Shown here: in pieces, positions 26,284 to 34,870 of the stretch
How the letters are laid out: each line of letters begins with the position of its first letter
Position numbering within the stretch: position 1 is the first letter of the stretch
Assembly: GCA_945862985.1 (NCBI GenBank)
Contig: CAMAZF010000004.1
Location: 1 to 64,000, forward strand
DNA from: Bordetella parapertussis
GTDB lineage: Bacteria; Pseudomonadota; Gammaproteobacteria; Burkholderiales; Burkholderiaceae_A
Length of the DNA stretch: 64,000 nt
Direction: 5' to 3'
The notes under the pieces: generated by a model
Databases searched by the model: none
What the model was told of the DNA's origin: nothing
Seen by the model: only the letters and a program-made list of their open reading frames with translations
Program-made: the position numbers and the translations under genes

Positions 26284-27351
26284 ATGGCACTGATTTCTCT
26301 ACGCCAATTGCTCGATCACGCCGCGGAGCACGCCTATGGCCTGCCCGCATTCAACGTCAACAACATGGAGCAGATCCACGCGATCATGCAGGCCGCCCAT
26401 GAGGTCGATAGCCCCGTCATTCTTCAGGCATCCGCAGGTGCCCGTAAGTACGCGGGTGAGCCCTTCTTACGCAAGCTTGTTGAGGCTGCCATTGAGCAGT
26501 ACCCGCACATTCCCGTCTGTATGCACCAAGACCACGGAAGCTCCCCGGCAGTCTGCCAGGCCTCGATTCGCAGCGGCTTTTCCAGCGTCATGATGGATGG
26601 ATCGCTCAAGGAAGATATGAAGACGCCGTCCGACTATGCCTACAACGTGGAAGTCACACGCAGAGTGGTGGATATGGCGCACGCTGTGGGCGTCTCGGTT
26701 GAGGGTGAGTTGGGCTGCCTCGGTTCGCTCGAAACGGGCACCGCTGGGGAGGAGGATGGTGTCGGCGCGGAGGGTGTACTGGATCACTCCCAGCTGCTCA
26801 CAGATCCGGATGAGGCTGCCGACTTTGTGGCTCAGACGCAGGTTGACGCACTGGCCATCGCCATCGGCACCAGCCACGGTGCTTACAAGTTTAGTCGCCC
26901 CCCCACGGGCGATACCTTGGCCATTGCCCGTATCAAGGAGATTCACGCACGCATTCCCAATACACACTTGGTCATGCATGGATCGTCCAGTGTTCCTCAG
27001 GAGTGGCTGGAGGTCATTCGTAAGTACGGCGGCGACATCAAGGAGACCTACGGTGTGCCGGTCGAGGAGATTGTTGAAGGTATCAAGCACGGAGTCCGCA
27101 AGGTCAACATCGATACGGACATTCGTTTGGCCATGACCGGCGCGATGCGCCAGCTGATGGCTCAAAAGCCTGAGGAGTTTGATCCCCGTGCGTTCTTTAA
27201 GGTGGCAACCGCTGCGGCCAAGGGCATCTGTAAGGCTCGATTTGAGGCCTTCGGCTGTGCGGGCCGTGCTTCGCACATTCGGGTGACCCCCATGGATACG
27301 ATGGCGGCAAAGTACGCCAAGGGCGAGCTCAAGGCAGTGGTTCAGTCGTGA
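26284..27351 (+). CDS. cbbA: Fructose-bisphosphate aldolase class II
   Basis: A 355-residue zinc-dependent aldolase that condenses glyceraldehyde 3-phosphate and dihydroxyacetone phosphate, and probably also makes sedoheptulose-1,7-bisphosphate in the cycle. Zinc-binding [27 protein letters not shown] is at about 81-107, EGELGCLGS near 141 and [11 protein letters not shown] near 236 with [13 protein letters not shown] near 280. This is the CbbA-type Calvin subtype. CAGGAGGAG lies ahead of the ATG. Its stop TGA overlaps the possible GTG start of cbbY. It probably serves glycolysis or gluconeogenesis as well. Confidence 0.97.
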   Translation: MALISLRQLLDHAAEHAYGLPAFNVNNMEQIHAIMQAAHEVDSPVILQASAGARKYAGEPFLRKLVEAAIEQYPHIPVCMHQDHGSSPAVCQASIRSGFSSVMMDGSLKEDMKTPSDYAYNVEVTRRVVDMAHAVGVSVEGELGCLGSLETGTAGEEDGVGAEGVLDHSQLLTDPDEAADFVAQTQVDALAIAIGTSHGAYKFSRPPTGDTLAIARIKEIHARIPNTHLVMHGSSSVPQEWLEVIRKYGGDIKETYGVPVEEIVEGIKHGVRKVNIDTDIRLAMTGAMRQLMAQKPEEFDPRAFFKVATAAAKGICKARFEAFGCAGRASHIRVTPMDTMAAKYAKGELKAVVQS

Positions 27352-28049
27352 TGCAGGCAGGTCAGTCCCTCTTTCCAATCGGTGTGAAGGCGGTCCTGTT
27401 CGATGTGGACGGGACCCTCGCTGAGACCGAACAGGAGGGGCACCTGCCCGCCTTTAATGAGGCCTTTGAGTCGCTCCAGATTCCTTGGGTCTGGTCGGAC
27501 TCGGACTATGCCTGGCTTCTCAAGACAACCGGAGGCTTAGAGCGAATGCGGGTCTACGCAGCGCACGTCGGCCAAGGTCAATGGCTAGAGGAACCCGGCG
27601 CGGAGCGGCTCCGCGCTGCGCATCAGCTCAAGAATCGGCTCTATGCCCAGCGCGTATCCAATGGACTGGTCGCCCCTCGCCCCGGTGTTGTGGACTGTAT
27701 CCAAGACCTTGCGGATCAGGGGATTCCGTGGGGCGTGGTAACCACAACCAGCCGGTCGAATTTCGATGCCCTGTTCGATCATGCGCTCTCACCGAGAGGG
27801 GTTCCTCATCCAAGCGTCATCGTGTGTGGAGAGGATGTCACCGACAAGAAGCCTCACCCAGAGGCCTATGTCCAAGCGCTGGCCCGTCTCGGGCTCGGTG
27901 CGTATGACTGCGTGGCTGTCGAGGATGCTCCAAACGGGCTTGCAGCAGCTCGAGGCGCGGGGCTTCGCTGCCTCGTGGTTCGTTCGGTCTACTTTCGAGA
28001 CGCCGATTTCACGGGCGCTTGGGCTGAGCGGGAGTCGTTTCTCCCGTAA
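27348..28049 (+). CDS. cbbY: CbbY-type HAD phosphatase
   Basis: A 233-residue HAD hydrolase with motif [27 protein letters not shown] near residue 14, motif [16 protein letters not shown] near 126 and motif [21 protein letters not shown] near 186. The [10 protein letters not shown] cap segment is the mark of CbbY, whose red-type members degrade xylulose-1,5-bisphosphate, a RuBisCO inhibitor. It ends the cbb operon and overlaps cbbA (GTG at 27348 or ATG at 27351). Its last 41 bases overlap the converging DUF3422 gene. No transketolase, phosphoglycerate kinase or glyceraldehyde-3-phosphate dehydrogenase gene follows, so those are elsewhere. Confidence 0.92.
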   Translation: MMQAGQSLFPIGVKAVLFDVDGTLAETEQEGHLPAFNEAFESLQIPWVWSDSDYAWLLKTTGGLERMRVYAAHVGQGQWLEEPGAERLRAAHQLKNRLYAQRVSNGLVAPRPGVVDCIQDLADQGIPWGVVTTTSRSNFDALFDHALSPRGVPHPSVIVCGEDVTDKKPHPEAYVQALARLGLGAYDCVAVEDAPNGLAAARGAGLRCLVVRSVYFRDADFTGAWAERESFLP

Positions 28050-29394
28050 GTTTTTTGCGCGCTCGACGGATGCCGAGGGCCAGCGAACCGGCAATCACTG
28101 GAATAGAGACAGCAGAGACGATCTCTGGTGACATGGGCACGCCCATGTCCTTCAGGCCCTTGGCCAGCGCACTCACCAATCCGACCCCGTAGTAGGTCAA
28201 CACGACCAGTGACAGCCCTTCCACCGTCTGCTGAAGACGAAGCTGGAGCTTGGCTCGTCGATCCATGCTGGCCAAGAGCGACTGCGTTTGGCGTTCATTG
28301 ATGAACTCGATGCGGGTGCGAAGAATCTGGGTGGTTCGTGAGATTCGATCGGAAAGCTCGCTGAGTCTGCGGCGCGTCCATTGGCAGGTTCGCATCGCAG
28401 GTTCAAACCGGCGATCCATGAACTCGGTCAGGGTTTGAACGCCGGGAATGGTTTGCTCTCGGAGTTCTTGGATGGCGCGTCGGGAAAGTTCGCTGTAGGC
28501 CTCGCTCGCCGTGAATCGGAGTCCGAGTCCGCTCACCCACTGTTCGACCCGGGCCGCCAGACTGGAGACCCCCTTGAGCAGACGTTCATCGGTGGAGATG
28601 TCGGCCTGTCCGGCTCGCTCTGCCTGAAGGGTGTCGGCCATATCGGATGAAATCTGCGCAAGCTCGCGTTCTGCATGTCGCAAGGATTCCCCGAGGGACT
28701 TCGCCTTGGGGAAGGCGAGCATAGCCATCATGCGGTAGGTATCCATGTCGATCACGCGCTGAGCGACGCGGCCTGCCTGCCGAGAACCCATCCCCTGATG
28801 CGTCACCAGAAAGCGGATAAACCCCTCATCGTCGGTTTGAAAGTCTGTCCAGATCTGTGCCCGTTGGGAGGAGAGAATAGATGACCCGATGAGTGTGTTC
28901 CCATTGAATCGGCTGGCGATTCTGCCGGCGTCGTCCGTGGGGGGGGCAGATTGAATGACCAGATCAATGGCGCTCATGCGTTGACCAGCCTGGGGACTCC
29001 AAGGCCGAACCCCAATCTCGTGAAGGCGATCCGTGAAGCGCATCCAGCATTGCGCTCGTGAGTCTGAGAAGGTCTCGTGAATGGCCCAGACTTGCTGAAA
29101 GTAGAGCGTAATGGCGCAGAACTCTCCGTGGAGCTCCCATTTGAGGAGAATCCTCGCTGGGGCGGGGGCCAGTTCGACCACCCGAACCGACTGCCCATGC
29201 TGGGGATGCGGAATGATGCGGAGCGCCCGACAAATGGCATCGATCCACTCGCGCTGGCTCTCCCGCTCTCCGGGACGAGAGAGCAGCAGGGATTGACTGA
29301 TCACACGCTCGTCAGGCCACAAGGCGATGGGGGGCCTGGCATGAACCTCCTGATGCAGCAGGTCGCGGTCTGGGTGGTCAGGGTTAAAGCTCAT
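28009..29394 (-). CDS. DUF3422 family membrane-anchored protein
   Basis: A 461-residue protein that starts with the family hallmark HPDRDLLHQEVHARPP at about residue 6. The middle is a long helical region (residues about 200-380) rich in Arg/Glu that may be coiled coil, and the C-terminus has two hydrophobic spans (SLVVLTYYGVGLVSALAKGL and EIVSAVSIPVIAGSLALGI) followed by RRARKKL, so the bulk is cytoplasmic. Known only as a conserved protein of unknown function in proteobacteria. Its start overlaps the end of the thioredoxin-like gene by four bases, so both are co-transcribed. No link to sulfur or carbon metabolism can be shown. Confidence 0.85.
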   Translation of the reverse strand: MSFNPDHPDRDLLHQEVHARPPIALWPDERVISQSLLLSRPGERESQREWIDAICRALRIIPHPQHGQSVRVVELAPAPARILLKWELHGEFCAITLYFQQVWAIHETFSDSRAQCWMRFTDRLHEIGVRPWSPQAGQRMSAIDLVIQSAPPTDDAGRIASRFNGNTLIGSSILSSQRAQIWTDFQTDDEGFIRFLVTHQGMGSRQAGRVAQRVIDMDTYRMMAMLAFPKAKSLGESLRHAERELAQISSDMADTLQAERAGQADISTDERLLKGVSSLAARVEQWVSGLGLRFTASEAYSELSRRAIQELREQTIPGVQTLTEFMDRRFEPAMRTCQWTRRRLSELSDRISRTTQILRTRIEFINERQTQSLLASMDRRAKLQLRLQQTVEGLSLVVLTYYGVGLVSALAKGLKDMGVPMSPEIVSAVSIPVIAGSLALGIRRARKKLTGETTPAQPKRP

Positions 29395-29816
29395 GGATTC
29401 TGGCGCCAGGCTGCCTGCGCAGCCACGATGAGGTCCTCAAGATAAGCACTATAAAAGTCTCGCGAACTATAGCCCAGAAGCGGCTCGCCCAAGGGCTTGA
29501 GCTCAGGGGTGACGGCAACGACAGTGGGCGCCAGGCGATACCGATACTCCCGGCCCCATTGCCGGGGAGAAATCTTGGCGAAGGCACCTCGGGGCTCGAT
29601 CGCTGTGCTGTCGCCAAGGTCGAATTCCAAGACGCGCACCTCGGGCCGACCCTCTCGGATACGGGGCACGAGCTGCTCGCGAATGAGCAGCTTGCAGTAG
29701 GGGCAGTGCTCGAGCGTCACCAGCACCAATGGAATGAGTGCCCCCTTGGCTGAGAGGGCGTGCCCTCGCAGCCTCGGCCAGTCTGACGGGGGGGAGAGTA
29801 GGGGGTGAGTGGGCAT
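29391..29816 (-). CDS. Thioredoxin-fold protein with CPYC motif
   Basis: A 141-residue protein with VLVTLEHCPYCKLLIREQLVPRI at about residues 31-53, so a CxxC redox site at 38-41, and a cis-proline candidate LAPTVVAVTPEL near residue 95. No clear signal peptide is seen: the N-terminus is polar (PTHPLLSPPSDWPRLRG), so the location is probably cytoplasmic. It lies between the cbb and sox operons, divergent from the SoxR-type gene, which raises a link to sulfur metabolism, as SoxW/SoxS thioredoxins accompany many sox clusters. Those are periplasmic, so the link is weak. It overlaps the DUF3422 gene start (ATGA). Confidence 0.75.
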   Translation of the reverse strand: MPTHPLLSPPSDWPRLRGHALSAKGALIPLVLVTLEHCPYCKLLIREQLVPRIREGRPEVRVLEFDLGDSTAIEPRGAFAKISPRQWGREYRYRLAPTVVAVTPELKPLGEPLLGYSSRDFYSAYLEDLIVAAQAAWRQNP

Positions 29817-29857
29817 GAGTAGAGGAATCGGCTTGTGCGTCGCGTCACATCTCGTTC

Positions 29858-29886
29858 TTGACTATATGCCTCTATAGGAATATTTT
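29858..29886 (+). promoter_or_regulatory. Predicted promoter with dyad for the SoxR-type regulator
   Basis: TTGACT (29858-29863) and TATTTT (29881-29886) are 17 bases apart. The spacer holds an inverted repeat ATGCCT-CTAT-AGGAAT (29866-29881), well placed for repression by the ArsR-type protein encoded just downstream, which suggests self-control. Confidence 0.6.
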
Positions 29887-29894
29887 CACGCCCT

Positions 29895-30278
29895 ATGTCC
29901 AAAATATCTGCAATCAGCCAGTCAGACGAAACGCATTTTCAGGCCGTCGCGCCCGGAATTGTCGATCTCGAGGCGCACGACCGCGACGAACTCGCGTTCA
30001 TTTTTGACCGTGCGGCTCAGTACTTTGCACTGCTGTCTGAGCCAGCTCGCCTTCGCATCATTCAGGCGGTCTGCAACGAAGAGCGCAGCGTGCAGGATGT
30101 GGTTGCACTCACCGAGTTGCCTCAGCCCAATGTGTCTCGCCATTTAAGTCTGCTGTACCGGGCGGGTGTGTTGTCGCGTCGCCGTGAGGGGACATTCGTG
30201 TTTTATCGAATTTCAGATCCGTTGCTGACGGATCTGTGCCGCTCGGTTTGTGTGCGGCTTGCAGGAGAGCGTTCCTAA
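29895..30278 (+). CDS. ArsR-family regulator, SoxR-type (sox operon)
   Basis: A 127-residue winged helix-turn-helix protein. The domain begins near residue 35 (FDRAAQYFALLSEPARLRIIQAVCNEERSVQDV) with recognition helix TELPQPNVSRHLSLLYRAGVLSRRREGTFVFYRI. Three cysteines, at AVCNEE and in LCRSVCVRL near the C-terminus, could form a thiol switch like that of the sulfur-responsive SoxR/SqrR repressors. It is placed ahead of soxC on the same strand with a 74-base gap. I infer that it senses sulfane sulfur and represses sox genes; it is not the redox-sensing MerR-family SoxR of enteric bacteria. Confidence 0.85.
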   Translation: MSKISAISQSDETHFQAVAPGIVDLEAHDRDELAFIFDRAAQYFALLSEPARLRIIQAVCNEERSVQDVVALTELPQPNVSRHLSLLYRAGVLSRRREGTFVFYRISDPLLTDLCRSVCVRLAGERS

Positions 30279-30352
30279 ACTGCCCTTAGAGGCGGTGTGG
30301 TTCGAATGTGGTTTTTGGGTTTCCAAGTGTGGTCCGATTGGGGAGAAATAGA

Positions 30353-31696
30353 GTGACACGTTTGCAAAAGACCCTCGGGCGTCTGGTGAAGGCGCCTGAG
30401 AACTTCCTCTCGAAGGAAGATGCCAAGACGCCGGCTCAGATGCGTCGTAAGTTCCTGGCAGCCTCAGCTGCTACGGCTGGAGCAGCGATCGCCACGGCGG
30501 CATCTGCAGCGTCCAACCCAGTGACCGGTCAGGGGGATCCCAATATCCTCACGCTGCCCGATCACACCAAGGGTCTTGGGATGCCTGTTGCTGCGAATGG
30601 CTACGGAGTGCCCTCGCAGTTTGAAAAGGGTCTTCAGCGTCGCGAGAGCCCTGGCCTCACCCGCGTTTCTGCGGCTTCAGTCGCGTTTACGCCGCTGCAA
30701 GGCACATTCGGCATGATCACGCCGAGCGGCCTGCACTTTGAACGTCATCACCAAGGCTGGTGGGACATCGATCCCTCCAAGCATCGCCTGATGATCAATG
30801 GCCTGGTGAAGAACCCCAAGGTTTACACCATGGACGATCTCATGCGCCTGCCCAGCGTGTCTCGCATCCACTTCATTGAGTGCGGTGCGAACACGGCCAT
30901 GGAGTGGGGCAATGTGGCCGTTCCAACCGTGCAGTACACCCATGGAATGGTGTCGTGCTCCGAGTTCACGGGTGTGCCTTTGTCGGTGCTGCTCGAGGAC
31001 TGCGGCTACGACAAGAAAAACGGTAAGTTCGTCTTGGGCGAGGGCGCAGATGGATCGTCCATGACCCGCACCATTGCCATGGACCGTGCGCTGGACGACG
31101 TGATTGTGGCGTATGGGATGAACGGTGAAATGCTTCGTCCCGAAAACGGTTATCCCTTGCGCTTGGTGGTGCCTGGTATCCAGGGTGTCTCCTGGGTGAA
31201 GTGGCTGCGCCGCATCGAGGTGGGTGATCAGAAATGGGCGACGAAAGACGAGGCGGTTCACTACATTGACTTGATGCCTGATGGTTCGCATCGTCAGTAC
31301 AGCGGCATGCAAGAGGCCAAATCGGTCATTACCAGCCCTTCCGGCGGGCAGCTTCTGCTCGATAAAGGGTTCTATAACGTGACAGGTCTTGCTTGGTCTG
31401 GCCGAGGACGCATCAAGCGCGTGGATGTCTCGGCTGATGGCGGCAAGAACTGGCGCACTGCGCGCCTTGAGGGCCCTGTTTTGCCGAAGGCCTTTACGCG
31501 CTTTAACATCGATTGGGTCTGGGATGGCGCCCCTGCCATTCTTCAGTCGCGTTGTATTGACGAGACTGGTTACGTTCAGCCCACGGTGCAACAGCTTCGC
31601 GCTGTGCGTGGCACCCGTTCCATCTATCACAACAACATGATCCAGTCCTGGAAAGTGGCTGAGTCCGGAGAGGTGAGCAATGTCCAAGTTAGCTAA
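30353..31696 (+). CDS. soxC: SoxC, molybdenum subunit of sulfane dehydrogenase
   Basis: A 447-residue periplasmic protein of the sulfite oxidase family. A twin-arginine signal lies at about residues 30-55 (MRRKFLAASAATAGAAIATA). The molybdenum cofactor ligand cysteine is in HFIECGANTAMEWGN near 185, and the dimerisation domain follows from about 300 (KSVITSPSGGQLL). With SoxD it oxidises the sulfane sulfur bound to SoxY. Start chosen at GTG 30353 because GGGAGA is 7 bases ahead; a frame back to 30308 adds a non-signal stretch. Its last 17 bases overlap soxD. First gene of soxCDYZ. Confidence 0.95.
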   Translation: MTRLQKTLGRLVKAPENFLSKEDAKTPAQMRRKFLAASAATAGAAIATAASAASNPVTGQGDPNILTLPDHTKGLGMPVAANGYGVPSQFEKGLQRRESPGLTRVSAASVAFTPLQGTFGMITPSGLHFERHHQGWWDIDPSKHRLMINGLVKNPKVYTMDDLMRLPSVSRIHFIECGANTAMEWGNVAVPTVQYTHGMVSCSEFTGVPLSVLLEDCGYDKKNGKFVLGEGADGSSMTRTIAMDRALDDVIVAYGMNGEMLRPENGYPLRLVVPGIQGVSWVKWLRRIEVGDQKWATKDEAVHYIDLMPDGSHRQYSGMQEAKSVITSPSGGQLLLDKGFYNVTGLAWSGRGRIKRVDVSADGGKNWRTARLEGPVLPKAFTRFNIDWVWDGAPAILQSRCIDETGYVQPTVQQLRAVRGTRSIYHNNMIQSWKVAESGEVSNVQVS

Positions 31697-32435
31697 ATCG
31701 TTTGTTGTTCTGGCCAGCGTGTTGGCCATGGGCATGGTGCAGGCGGCTCCTGCCTCAAAGTTCTCGGGCATTGGCCGCACGGCCACTCCAGCAGAGGTCA
31801 AGGCATGGGACATTGATGTTCGTCCAGACTTCAAGGGACTGCCTGCAGGCTCTGGTTCAGTTGCCAAAGGGCAGGATGTCTGGGAAACCCAGTGCGCTTC
31901 CTGCCACGGCATTTTTGGTGAGAGTGGAGAGGTCTTCACGCCCATCGTGGGTGGAACGTCGTTAGAGGACATCAAGACGGGCAAGGTCGCGAACCTCAAG
32001 CGCCTTGACTATCCTCAGCGCACCACCCTGATGAAAGTGGCCACTGTTTCGACGCTCTGGGATTACATCAACCGGGCCATGCCCTGGACCAGTCCCAAAT
32101 CGCTGAGCACGGAGGACGTGTATTCCGTGGTTGCATACATCCTTCACATGGGCGATATTCTTCCAGCAGACTTTGTTTTGTCGGACAAGAATATTGCCGA
32201 GGTGCAGGCCAAAATGCCCAACCGCAATGGCATGAACACCAACCACGGTCTGTGGGAGTTGAAGGGCAAGCCAGACGTTAAGAATGTCGCTTGCATGAAG
32301 AACTGCAAGAAAGAAGTGACCATCACCTCTTTCTTGCCCGGCTCGGCCGTAGATAGCCATGGCAATCTCATCGAGCAAAACCGCCCGATCGGGCCAACCC
32401 GGGGTTTGGACACCAGCAAGCCCAAGAGCAATTAA
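31680..32435 (+). CDS. soxD: SoxD, cytochrome c subunit of sulfane dehydrogenase, short monoheme form
   Basis: A 251-residue periplasmic cytochrome with an N-terminal signal peptide (about 1-23, FVVLASVLAMGMVQAAPA). One haem site CASCH is at residues 72-76; the region near 200 (VACMKNCKKEV) has a cysteine pair but no CxxCH. The SoxD of Paracoccus-type Sox systems is longer (about 380 residues) and has two haems, so this form lacks the second cytochrome domain. The stop is clean and the gene overlaps soxC by 17 bases, so the short form seems natural. Electrons must leave through this single haem. Confidence 0.92.
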   Translation: MSKLAKSFVVLASVLAMGMVQAAPASKFSGIGRTATPAEVKAWDIDVRPDFKGLPAGSGSVAKGQDVWETQCASCHGIFGESGEVFTPIVGGTSLEDIKTGKVANLKRLDYPQRTTLMKVATVSTLWDYINRAMPWTSPKSLSTEDVYSVVAYILHMGDILPADFVLSDKNIAEVQAKMPNRNGMNTNHGLWELKGKPDVKNVACMKNCKKEVTITSFLPGSAVDSHGNLIEQNRPIGPTRGLDTSKPKSN

Positions 32436-32470
32436 CCTTGCATTCAACCAGTAAAGAAGAGGAGCACAAG

Positions 32471-32941
32471 ATGAGCATCAATCGTCGTGACGTACTGAAG
32501 GCAGGTGGTGGCGCAGCGGTCTATTCCGCGCTGGCCTCCATGGGCTTCTTCGCAGCCAACCCCGCTTTGGCCAACGCCTACAAAAAAGAGTGGTTCGAGA
32601 CTCGCTCTATTGCTGACACCCTGAAGGCCATGGGCGTTGCCAATGCTGCGAACTCCGCAGACGTGTCCATCACGTCGCCCGACATCGCTGAGAACGGTGC
32701 TGTGGTTCCTGTGGGCGTGACCTCTAAAATCGCCAAGACCGAGATGATTGCGGTCATGGTTGAAAAGAACCCCGCCATGATGGCCGGCTTCTATGAGTTC
32801 TCTGCCAACGCTGACGCCGATATCTCTATGCGCGTCAAGATGGGCCAGAGCTCTGATGTCTACGCGCTGGTCAAGGCCGACGGCAAGTTCTTCATGGCCA
32901 AGAAAGAAGTCAAGGTCACCCTCGGCGGCTGCGGCGGCTAA
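32471..32941 (+). CDS. soxY: SoxY, sulfur-carrier subunit
   Basis: A 156-residue protein that carries the sulfur intermediate of thiosulfate oxidation on a C-terminal cysteine. The swinging-arm motif KVTLGGCGG is the last part of the protein and is intact. The N-terminus has a twin-arginine signal INRRDVLKAGGGAAVYSALASMG, as expected for export of the folded SoxYZ pair. Start set at ATG 32471 by AAGAGGAG; an upstream in-frame start at 32438 would put acidic residues before the signal. soxZ follows after 46 bases. No second cysteine is present, which is normal. Confidence 0.97.
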   Translation: MSINRRDVLKAGGGAAVYSALASMGFFAANPALANAYKKEWFETRSIADTLKAMGVANAANSADVSITSPDIAENGAVVPVGVTSKIAKTEMIAVMVEKNPAMMAGFYEFSANADADISMRVKMGQSSDVYALVKADGKFFMAKKEVKVTLGGCGG

Positions 32942-32987
32942 TCGACGCCTTCCGACGAACACATTCAACGAATTAAGGAGTTAAAAA

Positions 32988-33299
32988 ATGGCAAGTCCAA
33001 TGCGTATTCGTGCGAAAGCACAGGGTGATGTGGCTGACGTTCGCGTCCTGATGGCTCACGAGATGGAGAGCGGTCAGCGTAAAGGTTCAGATGGCAAGCT
33101 TGTTCCTGCTTGGTTCATCCAGACCGTTGAAGCGCAGCACAATGGCAAAACCGTCATGACCGCCCAGTGGGGTCCCGCTGTGTCCAAGAATCCTTACCTC
33201 CAGTTCAAGGTCAAGGGTGCCAAGGCCGGCGACAAAGTGACCATCACCTGGAAAGACAATAAGGGTGAGAGCCGTACCGACGAGGCCGCCATCGCCTAA
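32988..33299 (+). CDS. soxZ: SoxZ, partner of the sulfur carrier
   Basis: A 103-residue protein of the SoxZ fold with no cysteine and no signal peptide. It begins SPMRIRAKAQGDVADVRVLMAHEMESGQRK and ends KAGDKVTITWKDNKGESRTDEAA, the usual beta-sandwich pattern. It is exported by riding with Tat-exported SoxY and keeps SoxY soluble and competent for SoxA, SoxB and SoxCD. AAGGAG lies ahead of the ATG. Fifteen bases behind its stop an intrinsic terminator begins, which separates it from soxA. Confidence 0.97.
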   Translation: MASPMRIRAKAQGDVADVRVLMAHEMESGQRKGSDGKLVPAWFIQTVEAQHNGKTVMTAQWGPAVSKNPYLQFKVKGAKAGDKVTITWKDNKGESRTDEAAIA

Positions 33300-33313
33300 A
33301 GATGGGTGAAAAC

Positions 33314-33344
33314 ACGGAGCCCCAGCGGCTCCGTCGTTTTTTAT
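33314..33344 (+). terminator. Intrinsic terminator between soxZ and soxA
   Basis: Perfect eight-base arms ACGGAGCC (33314-33321) and GGCTCCGT (33327-33334) enclose CCAGC and are followed by CGTTTTTTAT. It would end or attenuate transcription inside the sox cluster. A TATACT sequence (33342-33347) and two ACATGT sites (33351-33356, 33365-33370) follow and may belong to a soxA promoter. Confidence 0.85.
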
Positions 33345-33398
33345 ACTCGGACATGTAGGGAACCACATGTTCGCAGAACGTCAGCCAAGGAGAGAGAC

Positions 33399-34205
33399 AT
33401 GACGACAACATCGATATGGGGCAAGGCTTTTTTTTCAGTGCTTGCTTCCATGGCCCTTGCCGGAGCCGCATTTGCAAAATCCGAATCTGAGCAGGCGATT
33501 GACAAATACCGCGAGCTGATTGCGGACGGTAACCCTGCCGAGCTGTGGGAGATGGAAGGTGAGGAGCTCTGGAAGAAGAAGGCCGGTCCGAAGAACGCCT
33601 CCCTAGAGCAGTGTGACCTTGGCCTGGGTGCCGGCGTATTAAAAGGGGCCTATGCGCAACTCCCGCGTTATTTTGCTGACGCTGGAGCGGTCCAGGACCT
33701 GGAGATGCGCATCGCACATTGCATGAAGACGATTCAGGGCATTGATGTGAAGGTGATGGACTACAACAAGGCTGACCACAAGAAAGTCATTGCCCTGTCA
33801 ACGTACATCGTGACCCAGTCGAAGGGCACTCCGCTGATGGTTCCCCAGGGGCATCCAGAAGAGAAACGGATGTATGAGATTGGGAAGCGCGCCTTTTATT
33901 TCCGTGCCGGTCCTATGGACTACTCTTGCGCGACCTGCCATAACGCTGATGGGCAACGCATTCGCTTGCAGGGCCTTCCCAACCTGACGAAGAATGAGCC
34001 TGCTGGAAAGGCTGCGACCTCTTGGCCTGCCTACCGTGTCAGCAACTCTCAGCTCTGGCCCATGCAGAAGCGCATCAATGACTGCTATCGCCTCCAGCGT
34101 TTCCCTCATCCCAAGTTTGGTTCTGAAGTGACCGTCGCCTTGTCGGTCTACATGGGTGTGAACGGCAAGGGTGTTCCTTCTCAAGCCCCCACCATCAAGC
34201 GTTAA
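33399..34205 (+). CDS. soxA: SoxA, monoheme cytochrome subunit of SoxXA
   Basis: A 268-residue periplasmic protein with a signal peptide cleaved after about residue 26 (SMALAGAAFA). The haem site CATCH is at 177-181 and the active-site cysteine ligand lies at Cys229 in DCYRLQR. Instead of a first haem, Cys72 and Cys108 occur alone and probably form a disulfide, as in single-haem SoxA forms. With SoxX it links thiosulfate to the SoxY cysteine. Start set at ATG 33399 by AAGGAGAGA. It follows the intergenic terminator by 55 bases and probably has its own promoter. Confidence 0.95.
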   Translation: MTTTSIWGKAFFSVLASMALAGAAFAKSESEQAIDKYRELIADGNPAELWEMEGEELWKKKAGPKNASLEQCDLGLGAGVLKGAYAQLPRYFADAGAVQDLEMRIAHCMKTIQGIDVKVMDYNKADHKKVIALSTYIVTQSKGTPLMVPQGHPEEKRMYEIGKRAFYFRAGPMDYSCATCHNADGQRIRLQGLPNLTKNEPAGKAATSWPAYRVSNSQLWPMQKRINDCYRLQRFPHPKFGSEVTVALSVYMGVNGKGVPSQAPTIKR

Positions 34206-34221
34206 TGTCAAGGAGACTATG

Positions 34222-34842
34222 ATGAAAAAACTGATTTCCCTGGCGTTTGTATCGATGATTGCCGGCGGGTGCGCGATCGGTCAACCCGACTACAACAAGA
34301 TGACATTAGACGTCCTGAAGGCGTCGTTTGAGGACAAGCATATCGCCACTGTTGATCGTCTCAATCAGGACGCACTTCAGGCCGCTTGCTCTGAGGCAGA
34401 AATGAGCGGCAAAGATCTTGACGCCGCTCTTCGTAAGAAGCTCGAGGCTGCAGAGATGGCCACCATCAAGTTTCCTGCTGACGGGAAATTCTTTGGAGAC
34501 TGGACCAAGGCTGAGAAGATTGCTCAGAGCGGCGATGGCCACACTTGGAAAAAGCTGAAGGCGGGTACGCCTAACGGTGGAAACTGTTACAACTGCCATC
34601 AGATCACCAAGAAAGAGCTTTCGTACGGGAACATTGGGCCGAGCCTCTATCAATACGGCAAGCTTCGCGGTTCCTCAGATGACATTGTGAAGTACACCTG
34701 GGGCAAGCTTTACAACGCAAAGGCTTATAACGCATGTTCCAACATGCCCCGGATGGGCCATAAGAACCTGCTCACAGAGCAGCAGCTGAAGGACCTGATG
34801 GCCTACCTGTTCGACCCCAATTCGCCAGTCAACAAGGATTAA
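34222..34842 (+). CDS. soxX: SoxX, cytochrome c subunit of SoxXA (long form)
   Basis: A 206-residue cytochrome. The N-terminus KKLISLAFVSMIAGGCAIGQ is a signal peptide that may be of the lipoprotein type with Cys at residue 16, although the bases before Cys (AGG) are a weak lipobox. One haem site CYNCH lies near residue 116. Length is well above the Paracoccus-type SoxX of about 150 residues because of an N-terminal region of 80 residues that precedes the haem domain. Two ATG codons occur (34219 and 34222); I chose 34222 because GGAG is then six bases ahead. A terminator hairpin follows, before soxB. Confidence 0.93.
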   Translation: MKKLISLAFVSMIAGGCAIGQPDYNKMTLDVLKASFEDKHIATVDRLNQDALQAACSEAEMSGKDLDAALRKKLEAAEMATIKFPADGKFFGDWTKAEKIAQSGDGHTWKKLKAGTPNGGNCYNCHQITKKELSYGNIGPSLYQYGKLRGSSDDIVKYTWGKLYNAKAYNACSNMPRMGHKNLLTEQQLKDLMAYLFDPNSPVNKD

Positions 34843-34870
34843 TCTGCGTTGATCATCGAATGATGTCCCC

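Noticed and set aside
33351-33370. Two ACATGT sites as a proven regulator box ahead of soxA
   Set aside because: Six-base palindromes 14 bases apart are suggestive only, and no matching site was found near other sox genes.
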